Shown here piece by piece: positions 6,213-14,849 of a stretch of DNA of 15,354 nucleotides; the stretch's first letter is position 1; the number at the start of each line of letters is the position of its first letter. A program made the translations under genes and the position numbers. The notes beneath the pieces are model-generated. The model was given only the letters and a program-made list of their open reading frames with translations. It made no database searches and had not been told where the DNA came from. Origin of the DNA: JBATTK01 sp049670505 (GTDB taxonomy: Bacteria > Bacteroidota > Bacteroidia > Flavobacteriales > Flavobacteriaceae); the NCBI GenBank assembly GCA_049670505.1, contig JBATTK010000137.1:1-15354 (forward strand), written 5' to 3'.

Positions 6213-8612
6213 ATGTCTGTATTCAACAAAGTATTGTTGTTCAGTTTTCTTTTTTTTTCCGGCACCTTATTCTCCCAGCAAAAATATACGCTGAGCGGTA
6301 TAATTACCGAAGCCTCTAGCAACGAGACCCTGATCGGTGTCACTATTGCGATCCCTGAATTACGCACAGGGGTAACTACTAACGAGTATGGTTTTTATTC
6401 CATCACCCTTCCCGAAGGTGAGTACACTATTCAAATCAGTTATATAGGTTTTCAAAACTTAAATCGGGAGCTTTCCCTTACGGAGAACAAAAAACTCAAT
6501 TTCAGTTTAATGGAGGAAGCCGAGCAATTGGAGGAGGTTGTTGTAACGGAAGATGTAGAAAAAATAAATATTAAATCTCCCCAAATGAGCGTGGTTACTT
6601 TGTCTACCCCCACCATAAAGAAGATACCCGTAATCTTAGGCGAAGCCGATGTCATTAAATCAATTTTATTACTTCCCGGTGTTAGCAGTGCCGGCGAAGC
6701 CTCGTCCGGATTTAATGTTAGGGGCGGAGCGGTAGATCAAAATCTAATCCTTTTGGACGAGGCCACTATTTTTAATTCATCGCATCTTTTCGGGTTCTTT
6801 TCCGTTTTTAATCCCGACGCCATAAAAGATGTGAAATTATTCAAGGGAGGTATTCCGGCACGCTATGGTGGACGTGTTTCGTCCGTACTGGAAATTTTTC
6901 AAAAAGAGGGGAACAGTAAAGCCTTTAAATTGAACGGTGGTATTGGTGCCGTGGCCAGTAGACTCCTTGCAGAAGGCCCTATAGTAAAGGATAAATCGGC
7001 TTTTTTAATTGGGGGAAGAGCATCTTATGCCCATTTGTTCCTGCCGCTTTTTAATGTGGAAAACAAGGCGTACTTCTTTGATCTCAACACAAAGTTGAAC
7101 TACAAATTAAATGAAAGGAACAATATTTATTTGTCCGGTTATTTTGGTCGGGATCTTTTTAGCATTAACGACAGTTTTATAAATACCTATGGAAATGCAG
7201 TGGTGAATTTTAGATGGAACCATTTGTTTTCGGATAAGTTGTTTTCCAATCTTTCTTTGATTTATTCCGATTATTTTTATGGCCTTGAGCTCGATTTTGT
7301 TGGCTTCGAATGGGATTCGGGTATTCTTAACTTAAATGCAAAATATGATCTAAAACATTATGTAAACGATAAACTTCAAATTAACTATGGTCTAAACAAT
7401 AACTATTATAGGTTTAACCCGGGGAAGATAGTTCCCAGTAGTGAAGATTCCGGTATCGTAGAAGATCAATTGACAAAGAAATTTGCCAACGAATCTGCTG
7501 CGTATATTGATGTACAACATGATATTACCGAAAGATTAAGCCTGGGGTATGGCCTGCGCCTAAGTCATTTTATACGTTTGGGCCAAGATGAACTTAATGT
7601 ATATGAAAATAATAATCCCGTTCTTTTTGATCCTTTTCGATTGATTTATACGGAGGCAGAACCAATTGACACCGTTAATCCTGGAAGAGGTGGAAATCTT
7701 GCCGATTTTACCAATTTAGAACCAAGGGTGACCCTAGCCTATAATTTTGACCAAAACTCCTCCATAAAAGCGAGTTACACCCGTCTTGCACAATATTTGC
7801 ACCTACTTTCCAATACAAGCTCCCCTACCCCCTTGGATGTATGGACCCCCAGCGGACCGTTTATTAAACCCCAGCTCCTGGATCAATATGCCCTTGGTTA
7901 CTTTAGAAGTATTAAACAAGGGGAATATTCCCTGGAAACCGAAATTTTTTATAAAGACATCCAAAATCGCATCGACTATATAGATGGTGCCAATCTTATT
8001 GCTAACGACGCCATAGAACAAGTTATCCTAAATGGTGAGGCGAGGGCGTATGGATTGGAAATCTTGTTGCGTAAAAGCGAAGGCAGGTTTCAAGGATGGT
8101 TGGCATATACTTTATCTAAATCCGAGCAGCGCACCCCCGGTAGGCCTCCCTTTGAGGACAACGGCAGATCCAATAGGGAAACCGGTATTAATTTTGGTGA
8201 TTGGTACAATACACCCTATGACAAAACACATGATATTTCTTTATTTGCCGGCTACGAATTAAATAAAAAATGGAGTTTTAATTCGAACTTCATTTTTCAA
8301 ACCGGTCAACCTACCAATTTCCCCATAGGACAGTTTGAATTTCAAGGATTGGTAGTACCTTTTTTTGGGCTTAGAAATATAGAACGTTTGCCCAATTTTC
8401 ACAGGGTAGATATTTCGGCTACACTTACCCCAAAAAAAAATATAGGCAGAAAATGGCAATCGGAATGGGTTTTTAGCGTATATAATATATACAACAGAAT
8501 GAATGCCGCTTCGATTAACTTTCGCCAAAATCAGGATACTGGAAGAAACGAAGCCATACGTACTTCAATTTTTGGGATAGTCCCGGCCATTACTTATAAT
8601 TTTAAATTTTAA
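6213..8612 (+). CDS. TonB-dependent outer-membrane receptor with carboxypeptidase-regulatory-like N-terminus
   Basis: From ATG 6213 the protein has 799 residues. A signal peptide (1-21) ends at TLFSQQ. A CarboxypepD_reg-like domain follows at about 24-110 (LSGIITEASSNETLIGV, TNEYGFYSI, ISYIGFQN). The TonB plug domain lies at about 128-235, with the LPGVSS, GFNVRGGAVDQNLILLDE and GGIPARYGGRVSSV signatures. The rest is an aromatic-rich 22-strand barrel ending in phenylalanine (AITYNFKF). It should import a ligand across the outer membrane using TonB energy; the substrate cannot be read from sequence. It lacks a SusD partner and is instead flanked by two DUF4249 lipoprotein genes, the downstream one 4 bp away. 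An in-frame TTG at 6168 would add 15 residues before the signal peptide and is unlikely. A -7-like TACTTTTTG at 6162-6170 could give it extra transcription. Confidence 0.95.
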   Translation: MSVFNKVLLFSFLFFSGTLFSQQKYTLSGIITEASSNETLIGVTIAIPELRTGVTTNEYGFYSITLPEGEYTIQISYIGFQNLNRELSLTENKKLNFSLMEEAEQLEEVVVTEDVEKINIKSPQMSVVTLSTPTIKKIPVILGEADVIKSILLLPGVSSAGEASSGFNVRGGAVDQNLILLDEATIFNSSHLFGFFSVFNPDAIKDVKLFKGGIPARYGGRVSSVLEIFQKEGNSKAFKLNGGIGAVASRLLAEGPIVKDKSAFLIGGRASYAHLFLPLFNVENKAYFFDLNTKLNYKLNERNNIYLSGYFGRDLFSINDSFINTYGNAVVNFRWNHLFSDKLFSNLSLIYSDYFYGLELDFVGFEWDSGILNLNAKYDLKHYVNDKLQINYGLNNNYYRFNPGKIVPSSEDSGIVEDQLTKKFANESAAYIDVQHDITERLSLGYGLRLSHFIRLGQDELNVYENNNPVLFDPFRLIYTEAEPIDTVNPGRGGNLADFTNLEPRVTLAYNFDQNSSIKASYTRLAQYLHLLSNTSSPTPLDVWTPSGPFIKPQLLDQYALGYFRSIKQGEYSLETEIFYKDIQNRIDYIDGANLIANDAIEQVILNGEARAYGLEILLRKSEGRFQGWLAYTLSKSEQRTPGRPPFEDNGRSNRETGINFGDWYNTPYDKTHDISLFAGYELNKKWSFNSNFIFQTGQPTNFPIGQFEFQGLVVPFFGLRNIERLPNFHRVDISATLTPKKNIGRKWQSEWVFSVYNIYNRMNAASINFRQNQDTGRNEAIRTSIFGIVPAITYNFKF

Positions 8613-8616
8613 GGCC

Positions 8617-9474
8617 ATGAAAAAAGTGATATACCTATTAACCTCGGTATTGGTCCTTACCTCCTGTGAAGATGTCATAGAAGTGGATGTACCTACAGAG
8701 GAACCCCGTCTTATAATAGATGCCCTTATAAGGGTTGATGAAAATGAACCTACCATAAATATTCTGGTAAAGGCAAGCTTAAGTAATTCTTTCTTTGACA
8801 CTATTTCTCCGGCCAAGCTGGATGAGATTACCTTGATCAATTTGGATTTACCTGCTGAAAATAATCGCAATGCACGTTTTCTAACGGAGAATAATCCCGG
8901 TTCGGGAATATATGAGGTACTGTCCGACACGGATTTCCTGCTGGAGGGCGAGTTGTTACTCCAAATAACGTACGAAGATCAACTATTTTCGGCCACCACA
9001 CGATACGTTCCTACGGTACCCATTGATAAGCTGGAACAAGGGGACGATATCCTTTTTGACGATGAAGATACCGAAGTGGAAATCACTTTTACGGATAATC
9101 CCGATCGGAACGATTTTTATGTTTTTGATTTTGATTTCAACGAATTCTTGGTATCGGAAGATGAATTCTTTCAAGGCCAAGCGTTTAAATTTTCCTATTT
9201 CTATGATAAAAATCTAGAAGCCGGACAGGAAGTGGATATTAGTATTTTAGGGGCCGATCAGGAATTCTTTAATTATATGGATAAACTTATTGAACAAGGT
9301 GGTGCCAATCCTGGTCCCTTTGGCACCCCAGCGGCCACGGTTAGGGGAAATATATTAAATGTTACGGAATTGGATAATATGGATGTTTTTGACAATGTGG
9401 ATATGCCCAATAACTTTGCCTTGGGTTATTTCGCCGTTGTCCAGGAATTTCAGGAAACGATTACGATTCAATAA
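8617..9474 (+). CDS. DUF4249 family lipoprotein (copy 2)
   Basis: The 285-residue protein has a clear lipoprotein signal with lipobox LTSC (C17) followed by acidic EDV. It is plainly paralogous to the DUF4249 gene upstream of the receptor. CEDVIEVDVPTEEPRLIIDA, LEQGDDILFDDEDTEVEI, EDEFFQ, ILGADQEFFNYM, FGTPAATVRGNILNV and ALGYFAV occur in the same order. The C-terminal region carries a short acidic insertion (NMDVFDNVDMPNN) that the first copy lacks. The start codon lies 4 bp after the receptor stop, which implies co-transcription and tight pairing with the receptor. Function is inferred from context only: an accessory, perhaps ligand-capturing, lipoprotein on the outer membrane. No terminator is visible in the 25 bp to the convergent symporter gene. 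Confidence 0.92.
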   Translation: MKKVIYLLTSVLVLTSCEDVIEVDVPTEEPRLIIDALIRVDENEPTINILVKASLSNSFFDTISPAKLDEITLINLDLPAENNRNARFLTENNPGSGIYEVLSDTDFLLEGELLLQITYEDQLFSATTRYVPTVPIDKLEQGDDILFDDEDTEVEITFTDNPDRNDFYVFDFDFNEFLVSEDEFFQGQAFKFSYFYDKNLEAGQEVDISILGADQEFFNYMDKLIEQGGANPGPFGTPAATVRGNILNVTELDNMDVFDNVDMPNNFALGYFAVVQEFQETITIQ

Positions 9475-9499
9475 TTATATCCTGGGCCCTTGTATCGTT

Positions 9500-11149
9500 T
9501 TACCCAAATAGTTGTGGAATGAAGAAACTAAAGATTAGGATTGCTACAAAGAATACGACCAATATATAAACCTCTTTCTGCATAAAATCAGACTTCTTGG
9601 GAAGTATACGAATTGCATCGGCAACTTCCTCTTCCCTTCTGTTCCCGGTAAGACCGCTTACCAAATAAGCTACGACCAATGTAATCAGAACCCCGGTAAA
9701 ATTTAGCCATATCCAAAAAATTTCAATTCCCAAATCCACATGGAAGATATCTTGCATGGTCTTGGAAAATATCAGATTGATTACTACCGCTATTATTATT
9801 CCGGCATTCATACCTTGGTGGTTCACCTTTTTTGAAAATATCGCCAATAAAAAAGTAACCAATACAGGGCCGTAGAAAACAGAGCCTATGGCATTGATAA
9901 TTTCAATGACGGCGCTCTTGCTACCTCCAAAAAGAAAAGAGCAGGCCATGCAGACCGCTCCCCAAAAAAGAACCGACATTTTAGAAATAAACATATACTT
10001 TTCAGGGGTCAATTTTTTCTTGCCCCTATTAAAAAAATCCTCCACACTTACTGCAGATAGGGAATTTACAGTAGAACTTAGGGATGACATCGCTGCCGAA
10101 AGAATACCCACCATGAGTAAACCAATAAAACCGTGTGGGAGGTATTTGGTGATAAAAATAGGAATCATTAAATCGGCCTTAGAGCCGCTCCGAGCGTATT
10201 CTTGGGGAAAGTATTTCTGGGTCATTAGCGTTATCTCGTTCATAAAATCAGGAGCGGAGGTCACCAATGCCCCTATGATGAGCCCCATAAAGCAGTAGAG
10301 CAAGACTACCGGAAAACGCAACAATCCATTGGCCAAAAGTAGTTTTCTAATGGTCCCCTCATCCTTGGCCGAAAGCATTCGCTGCGCTTGGGTCTGATCA
10401 CATCCATAATATGAAACATAGAGGAAAAAACCCCCTATGACCATGGGCCAAAACCCATATTCCTCGTTTTCCCCTATACCCCAATTAAAGTCGATTACCT
10501 TTAATCTTTCCGGGTCAAATCCGTTGGCAAGCCCACCACTGTCAGCTACCAATTGCCATCCATAAAAAAAACAGACCAATAATCCAAAGAACAAAATTAT
10601 CATCTGTATAGCATCTCCCCATACTACGGCTTTCATGCCTCCCTGCCAGGAATAAATAATAGTAATAATGCTAATAATAAGTACGGTGTATACAAAATCA
10701 ATATCTAAAACCGCCTGTAATATAATGGCAATGGTATACACCATTACACCGGTTCCCAGGGCCCTACTTATCTGGAATACAACACTTAAAATCATCCGGG
10801 TAGAGGTAGCGAACCTTCTTTCCACAAACTCATAGATACTTACTACCCCCGATCTGAACAGTGGGGGTATGATAACCAACATTATAAAAATCATGGCCAA
10901 AGGAACGGCAAATTCAAAAGTGAGCCATTTCATCCCGCCATTTAATTTTAAGCCCACAAATGCCGGTGCCGAAACAAAACTTATGGCGGACAATTGGGTG
11001 GCCATTGTAGAAAGGCTCAAAGGGAACCAACCCAAACTCCGACCTCCCAAAAAATAATCCTTGGAATCTTTATTATCCTTAAAGAAATATCCCATGGCTA
11101 AAAACCCTAGCAGATATATCACTACTATACTATAGTCCAAAGTATTCAT
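9500..11149 (-). CDS. sodium:solute symporter (SSS family)
   Basis: The 549-residue inner-membrane protein has some 13-14 hydrophobic segments. SSS-family hallmarks include the TM1 region FLGGRSLGWFPLSLSTMATQ (33-52), YSWQGGMKAVVWGDAIQM (166-183), and the helix GILSAAMSSLSSTVNSLSA (348-366), whose Ser/Thr residues match the sodium site of this LeuT-fold family. YYGCDQTQAQRML (247-259) is typical of the sugar/anion branch. It would couple sodium entry to uptake of a small solute. Its ATG overlaps the TGA of the upstream glycoside hydrolase by 4 nt (ATGA), so the two are one transcriptional and probably translationally coupled unit. The substrate is therefore likely the hydrolase's glycoside or one of its products; this is inference, since SSS specificity is hard to predict. 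Confidence 0.95.
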   Translation of the reverse strand: MNTLDYSIVVIYLLGFLAMGYFFKDNKDSKDYFLGGRSLGWFPLSLSTMATQLSAISFVSAPAFVGLKLNGGMKWLTFEFAVPLAMIFIMLVIIPPLFRSGVVSIYEFVERRFATSTRMILSVVFQISRALGTGVMVYTIAIILQAVLDIDFVYTVLIISIITIIYSWQGGMKAVVWGDAIQMIILFFGLLVCFFYGWQLVADSGGLANGFDPERLKVIDFNWGIGENEEYGFWPMVIGGFFLYVSYYGCDQTQAQRMLSAKDEGTIRKLLLANGLLRFPVVLLYCFMGLIIGALVTSAPDFMNEITLMTQKYFPQEYARSGSKADLMIPIFITKYLPHGFIGLLMVGILSAAMSSLSSTVNSLSAVSVEDFFNRGKKKLTPEKYMFISKMSVLFWGAVCMACSFLFGGSKSAVIEIINAIGSVFYGPVLVTFLLAIFSKKVNHQGMNAGIIIAVVINLIFSKTMQDIFHVDLGIEIFWIWLNFTGVLITLVVAYLVSGLTGNRREEEVADAIRILPKKSDFMQKEVYILVVFFVAILIFSFFIPQLFG

Positions 11150-12465
11150 GCGAAGTTGGTTTTTATCATGTCAATATACAATGCGGCGGTCCAGGAGAAG
11201 TTATTTCCTCCATATCCCTTATCCAGTTTTTCCTGTACAGCCCTTCTGGGGTCGAAGTATTCGTAGAACCCAAACTTCTCTATTAAATGGGTGGTATCAG
11301 CTTTAATTATTTCGGCTTTTCCCTTAAAACCATACCTTAGGAAACCTCGGTAAATTATCCAATTCAAGTTTATCCAAACGGGTCCGCGCCAGTATCGTTT
11401 AGGATCAAAAAAGGCACTTTCGGGGTCAAAGGAAGCACATAAAAAGAGGGTATTGTCCTCCCCTGAAAAGCTGCCTTTTTCAAAGTATCTTTCTATTATA
11501 GCCTTTGCTCTGCCTTCATTGGGTATTCCAGCAAACAAAGGGGCAAAGGAAGAAGAAGAGACATAGTTCAAATGTCTTTCGTTTCTAAGATCGTAGTAGA
11601 CATAGGCCTGCAATTCTTTATTGAACAACTTTTGGTCAAAATTCGATTTTGATTTTTGGTTCCATCCCTTTAATTTTTCGACCGCTTCGGTTTTACCCAG
11701 CAGTTCGCCCAAGCGGATCAAACTTTCGTTAGATCGGATCAACATAGCGTTAAAAAGAGGATCTTGAATTAAGAAAGGGCATTTTTGGGCAATTAAGTGG
11801 TCATCATATTTCCATTCCCTGAACAATGTTATTAAATGGATATAGTGCTGATATTCCCTATTGGATGGCCTGTTAGAGGCATCTACATGGGTTGTGTCTC
11901 GTCTATTGAGCCTATAATCCGGAGAATCCAAGTTCTTCCATATGGCATCCCAAACCGGAGTGTTGTCCGTACCGGCCTCCCAATTATGGCAGATATATAC
12001 CAATCCTTCATTTTGGGGATCCCTATGTGTATAAAAATAATGATGGTATAAAAATAGTGCATCGAATACTTCATCAACAAAGTTGAGCGCCTTCCCCTGG
12101 GAAATATGAAAAAGTTCTTCCAGAACAAAACCAAGAACGGGTGGCTGGGTTATCCCGGACGTTTTTAGGTCTGGGGAAAAAGGACTCAAATGGGACGCAT
12201 GCACTTCAGGGCCCGGAAAATAGGAATCCGATTCATTATGAAAAATAATATGCGGAATAAGACCATTCTTCCACTGTCCGGAAAGTAAGGACCTTATTTC
12301 GGACTTTGCCCGCTCCAAATCCATATGTGCCCATCCCAAGGCAATAAACCCGCTGTCCCAGTTCCATTGAAAAGGATAGAGCCCTTCACAGGGGATGGTA
12401 AAACCTTCTTTCCAATTGGTGCGTAAGACCTGTACGGCCCTATCCATTAACTTACCTTTATCCAT
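11146..12465 (-). CDS. GH63/mannosylglycerate-hydrolase-like glycoside hydrolase
   Basis: The 439-residue protein is an (alpha/alpha)6-barrel type enzyme close in length and motifs to mannosylglycerate and glucosylglycerate hydrolases (MGH1-like, GH63). WNWDSGF (34-40), NWEAGTDNTPVWD (161-173; the D of TDNTP is the expected general acid), RYWRGPVWINLNW (358-370), GFYEYFDP (399-406; E402 is a candidate general base) and GYGGNNFSWTAAL (417-429) occur in family order. No signal peptide is seen, so it should act in the cytoplasm on an imported substrate, matching the co-operonic symporter. Trehalase-like or glucosidase-like specificities remain possible. ATG 12465 lies 28 nt from a -7-like box. 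The fold assignment is firm, the exact substrate is not. Confidence 0.85.
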   Translation of the reverse strand: MDKGKLMDRAVQVLRTNWKEGFTIPCEGLYPFQWNWDSGFIALGWAHMDLERAKSEIRSLLSGQWKNGLIPHIIFHNESDSYFPGPEVHASHLSPFSPDLKTSGITQPPVLGFVLEELFHISQGKALNFVDEVFDALFLYHHYFYTHRDPQNEGLVYICHNWEAGTDNTPVWDAIWKNLDSPDYRLNRRDTTHVDASNRPSNREYQHYIHLITLFREWKYDDHLIAQKCPFLIQDPLFNAMLIRSNESLIRLGELLGKTEAVEKLKGWNQKSKSNFDQKLFNKELQAYVYYDLRNERHLNYVSSSSFAPLFAGIPNEGRAKAIIERYFEKGSFSGEDNTLFLCASFDPESAFFDPKRYWRGPVWINLNWIIYRGFLRYGFKGKAEIIKADTTHLIEKFGFYEYFDPRRAVQEKLDKGYGGNNFSWTAALYIDMIKTNFA

Positions 12466-12492
12466 AGTATGGTTTAACTACAAGCAATTCTA

Positions 12493-12500
12493 TAAATATA
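12493..12500 (-). promoter_or_regulatory. probable -7 box for the hydrolase/symporter operon
   Basis: On the minus strand this reads TATATTTA (7 of 8 positions of TAnnTTTG) and ends 28 nt before the hydrolase ATG, as at other genes here. No TTG lies at the usual distance, so the -33 element is absent or atypical. Confidence 0.4.
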
Positions 12501-12512
12501 TAGTATTATTCC

Positions 12513-12520
12513 TATTTTTG
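12513..12520 (+). promoter_or_regulatory. probable -7 box for the small membrane protein gene
   Basis: TATTTTTG matches TAnnTTTG exactly and ends 23 nt before the ATG at 12543. A -33 TTG at the usual spacing is missing. It is only 12 bp from the opposing -7 box, so the two promoters would compete for polymerase. Confidence 0.45.
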
Positions 12521-12542
12521 GAACGTACCAAGAATATTATCT

Positions 12543-12770
12543 ATGAAAACCGACAAGGCCATGCTCCTTAAGGGAATAAAGTTCATTGCCTATACCACGG
12601 CGCTTATGTTTACAGCACCATTTGCAATCTATCAAGCCTTTAAAAATCAAGAACATCCTCTTTACATACCTGTACTTGTCCTAGGGATACTTTTAGCCAT
12701 AGCGGCAATAGCAATGGGGTTTTATAGTATAAAGATTTTAATGGATGCTATTTTTGGAAAGAAAAAGTAG
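12543..12770 (+). CDS. small two-helix membrane protein (DUF6095-like)
   Basis: The 75-residue protein has two hydrophobic segments (about 10-30 and 39-68) joined by a short polar loop (FKNQEHPLY). It has a lysine-rich N-terminus and a GKKK tail, so it should be an inner-membrane protein. I recognise it as resembling the uncharacterised DUF6095 proteins that occur in flavobacteria; this is from memory and moderately certain. No catalytic residues are evident. It precedes thrS by 107 bp, but thrS has its own promoter, so the two need not be functionally linked. Confidence 0.8.
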   Translation: MKTDKAMLLKGIKFIAYTTALMFTAPFAIYQAFKNQEHPLYIPVLVLGILLAIAAIAMGFYSIKILMDAIFGKKK

Positions 12771-12822
12771 TTGGCCTAAATTCGGCAGCTTTTATCCAAG
12801 CCTAAAATCCCTTCTAAAGTTA

Positions 12823-12852
12823 TTGCCGCATGGATGCAAGGTATTATCTTTG
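12823..12852 (+). promoter_or_regulatory. thrS-infC promoter, exact consensus
   Basis: TTG (12823-12825), exactly 19 nt of spacer, and TATCTTTG (12845-12852) form a textbook Bacteroidota promoter 26 nt before the thrS ATG. It decides the start: the in-frame ATG at 12830 lies within the promoter and would not be in the transcript. Confidence 0.8.
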
Positions 12853-12877
12853 CACACTTATCTACCCAATAGAAGGC

Positions 12878-14818
12878 ATGATTAAAATTACATTACCGGA
12901 CGGAACCATAAAGGAATATGCCAAAGGAAGTACTCCTATGGATATTGCTCGGAGTATAAGCGAAGGTTTGGCGCGAAACGTAATCTCCGCCAAATTTGGC
13001 GACACCGTTGTAGAAACCGTTACGCCTTTAATGGAGGATGGTAGTCTGGTATTGTATACTTGGAACAATGAAGAGGGAAAAAAAGCTTTTTGGCATTCTA
13101 CCTCCCATGTGGTAGCACAGGCATTGGAAGATTTATATCCGGGCATTAAACTCACCATAGGCCCGGCTATTGAAAACGGTTTTTATTACGATGTCGATTT
13201 TGGGAACCAGACCATTTCTGAAAAGGATTTTCCGGAAATAGAAAAGAGGGCCATGGAAATAGCCCGTGGAAAACATGACTATAAAATGCGCGCTGTATCT
13301 AAAGCGGATGCATTAAGCTTATATGAATCCCAAGGTAATGAGTACAAGGTGGAGCTCATAGAAAACCTCGAAGATGGTACCATAACATTTTGCGACCATG
13401 ATACTTTTACGGATTTATGTAGGGGCGGACATATTCCCAATACAGGGATTATAAAGGCTATTAAAATACTAAGTGTAGCGGGCGCCTATTGGAGAGGTGA
13501 CGAAAAAAACACCCAACTTACCCGTGTTTATGGAATTTCTTTTCCAAAACAAAAAGAGCTTACCGAATACTTGCAGTTACTGGAAGAGGCTAAGAAAAGG
13601 GACCATAGAAAACTGGGCAAGGAACTGGAACTCTTTACATTCTCCCAAAAAGTGGGTCAGGGCCTTCCTTTATGGTTGCCCAAGGGCGCGGCTTTGCGAG
13701 AGCGATTGGAACAATTTTTAAAAAAAGCCCAAAAGAAGGCCGGCTATGAAATGGTAATGACCCCACATATTGGTCAAAAGGAATTATATGTTACCTCCGG
13801 GCATTATGCCAAATACGGAGAAGATAGTTTTCAGCCCATAAAGACACCCAAAACGGATGAAGAGTTTTTATTGAAACCTATGAATTGTCCGCACCATTGC
13901 GAAATATATAATACCAGACCATTTAGTTACCGGGAGCTTCCAAAAAGATATGCGGAATTCGGTACGGTATACCGCTATGAGCAAAGTGGAGAACTGCATG
14001 GATTGACCCGGGTTAGGGGATTCACACAGGACGATGCCCATATTTTCTGCACCCCCGAACAACTAGACCAAGAGTTTAAAAACGTTATAGATTTGTCCCT
14101 GTATGTTTTAGGTTCTTTGGGCTTCGATAATTTTACGGCACAAGTTTCGGTACGCGATTTGGATAAGCCCGAAAAATATTTGGGTTCCGTGGATAATTGG
14201 GAAAAAGCGGAAAATGCCATACTAAATGCCGCTAAGGAAAAAGGATTGGATTATAAGATCGAAAGTGGTGAAGCTGCGTTCTATGGACCAAAACTAGATT
14301 TTATGGTGAAAGATGCCCTGGGAAGAAACTGGCAATTGGGGACCATACAGGTAGATTACAATTTACCGGAGCGTTTTGATCTTACCTATAAGGGGAGTGA
14401 TAATGAGCTACACAGACCTATTATGATCCATAGGGCACCCTTTGGAAGTATGGAGCGTTTTATAGCCCTTTTATTGGAACACACCGGTGGAAATTTCCCA
14501 TTATGGCTAACTCCCGAGCAGGCTATCCTATTGCCGATCAGCGAGAAGCATGAAAAATATGCCGAAAAAGTTTTAAATTCACTGGAAAATCACGAAATTC
14601 GCGCCCTCATTGACAAGAGAAATGAAACGGTAGGGAAAAAAATCCGTGAGGCGGAAATGAATAAATTGCCGTTTATGCTGATTGTGGGCGAGAATGAAGA
14701 AAAGAACAATACCATTTCGGTTCGAAGACACGGTGGAGAGGATTTAGGCTCCATTACAGTAAAAGAGTTTTCCGACTTGGTAACCAATGAAATAAATAGT
14801 ACCTTAAAGTCGTTTTAA
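12878..14818 (+). CDS. thrS: threonine--tRNA ligase
   Basis: The 646-residue cytosolic enzyme charges tRNA-Thr. All domains are present: an N-terminal TGS domain (1-60, MIKITLPDGT), and the editing domain with HSTSH (H73, H77) and CRGGH (C181, H185). The class II core carries the zinc ligands expected from E. coli ThrRS, C337 in MNCPHH, H388 in DDAHIF and H518 in MIHRAP. The motif 2 region is FGTVYRYEQSGELHG, motif 3 lies around GSMERFIALLLEH, and the C-terminal anticodon-binding domain starts near 545. The start at ATG 12878 gives the standard N-terminus; the longer form from 12830 would begin inside the promoter. infC follows after 31 bp, the common thrS-infC order, so both probably share the promoter at 12823-12852. 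Confidence 0.98.
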   Translation: MIKITLPDGTIKEYAKGSTPMDIARSISEGLARNVISAKFGDTVVETVTPLMEDGSLVLYTWNNEEGKKAFWHSTSHVVAQALEDLYPGIKLTIGPAIENGFYYDVDFGNQTISEKDFPEIEKRAMEIARGKHDYKMRAVSKADALSLYESQGNEYKVELIENLEDGTITFCDHDTFTDLCRGGHIPNTGIIKAIKILSVAGAYWRGDEKNTQLTRVYGISFPKQKELTEYLQLLEEAKKRDHRKLGKELELFTFSQKVGQGLPLWLPKGAALRERLEQFLKKAQKKAGYEMVMTPHIGQKELYVTSGHYAKYGEDSFQPIKTPKTDEEFLLKPMNCPHHCEIYNTRPFSYRELPKRYAEFGTVYRYEQSGELHGLTRVRGFTQDDAHIFCTPEQLDQEFKNVIDLSLYVLGSLGFDNFTAQVSVRDLDKPEKYLGSVDNWEKAENAILNAAKEKGLDYKIESGEAAFYGPKLDFMVKDALGRNWQLGTIQVDYNLPERFDLTYKGSDNELHRPIMIHRAPFGSMERFIALLLEHTGGNFPLWLTPEQAILLPISEKHEKYAEKVLNSLENHEIRALIDKRNETVGKKIREAEMNKLPFMLIVGENEEKNNTISVRRHGGEDLGSITVKEFSDLVTNEINSTLKSF

Positions 14819-14849
14819 AAAATTTACGTTTAATCAAAAAAAGTAAGTC

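Noticed and set aside
9475..9499. Bidirectional terminator between the convergent DUF4249 and symporter genes
   Set aside because: Only a GGGCCC palindrome is present, with no stem-loop plus T-run, so a terminator is not supported.
12830..12877. Upstream ATG for thrS
   Set aside because: It lies inside the TTG-N19-TATCTTTG promoter, and the added residues are not part of the TGS domain. ATG 12878 gives the normal MIKITLPDGT start.
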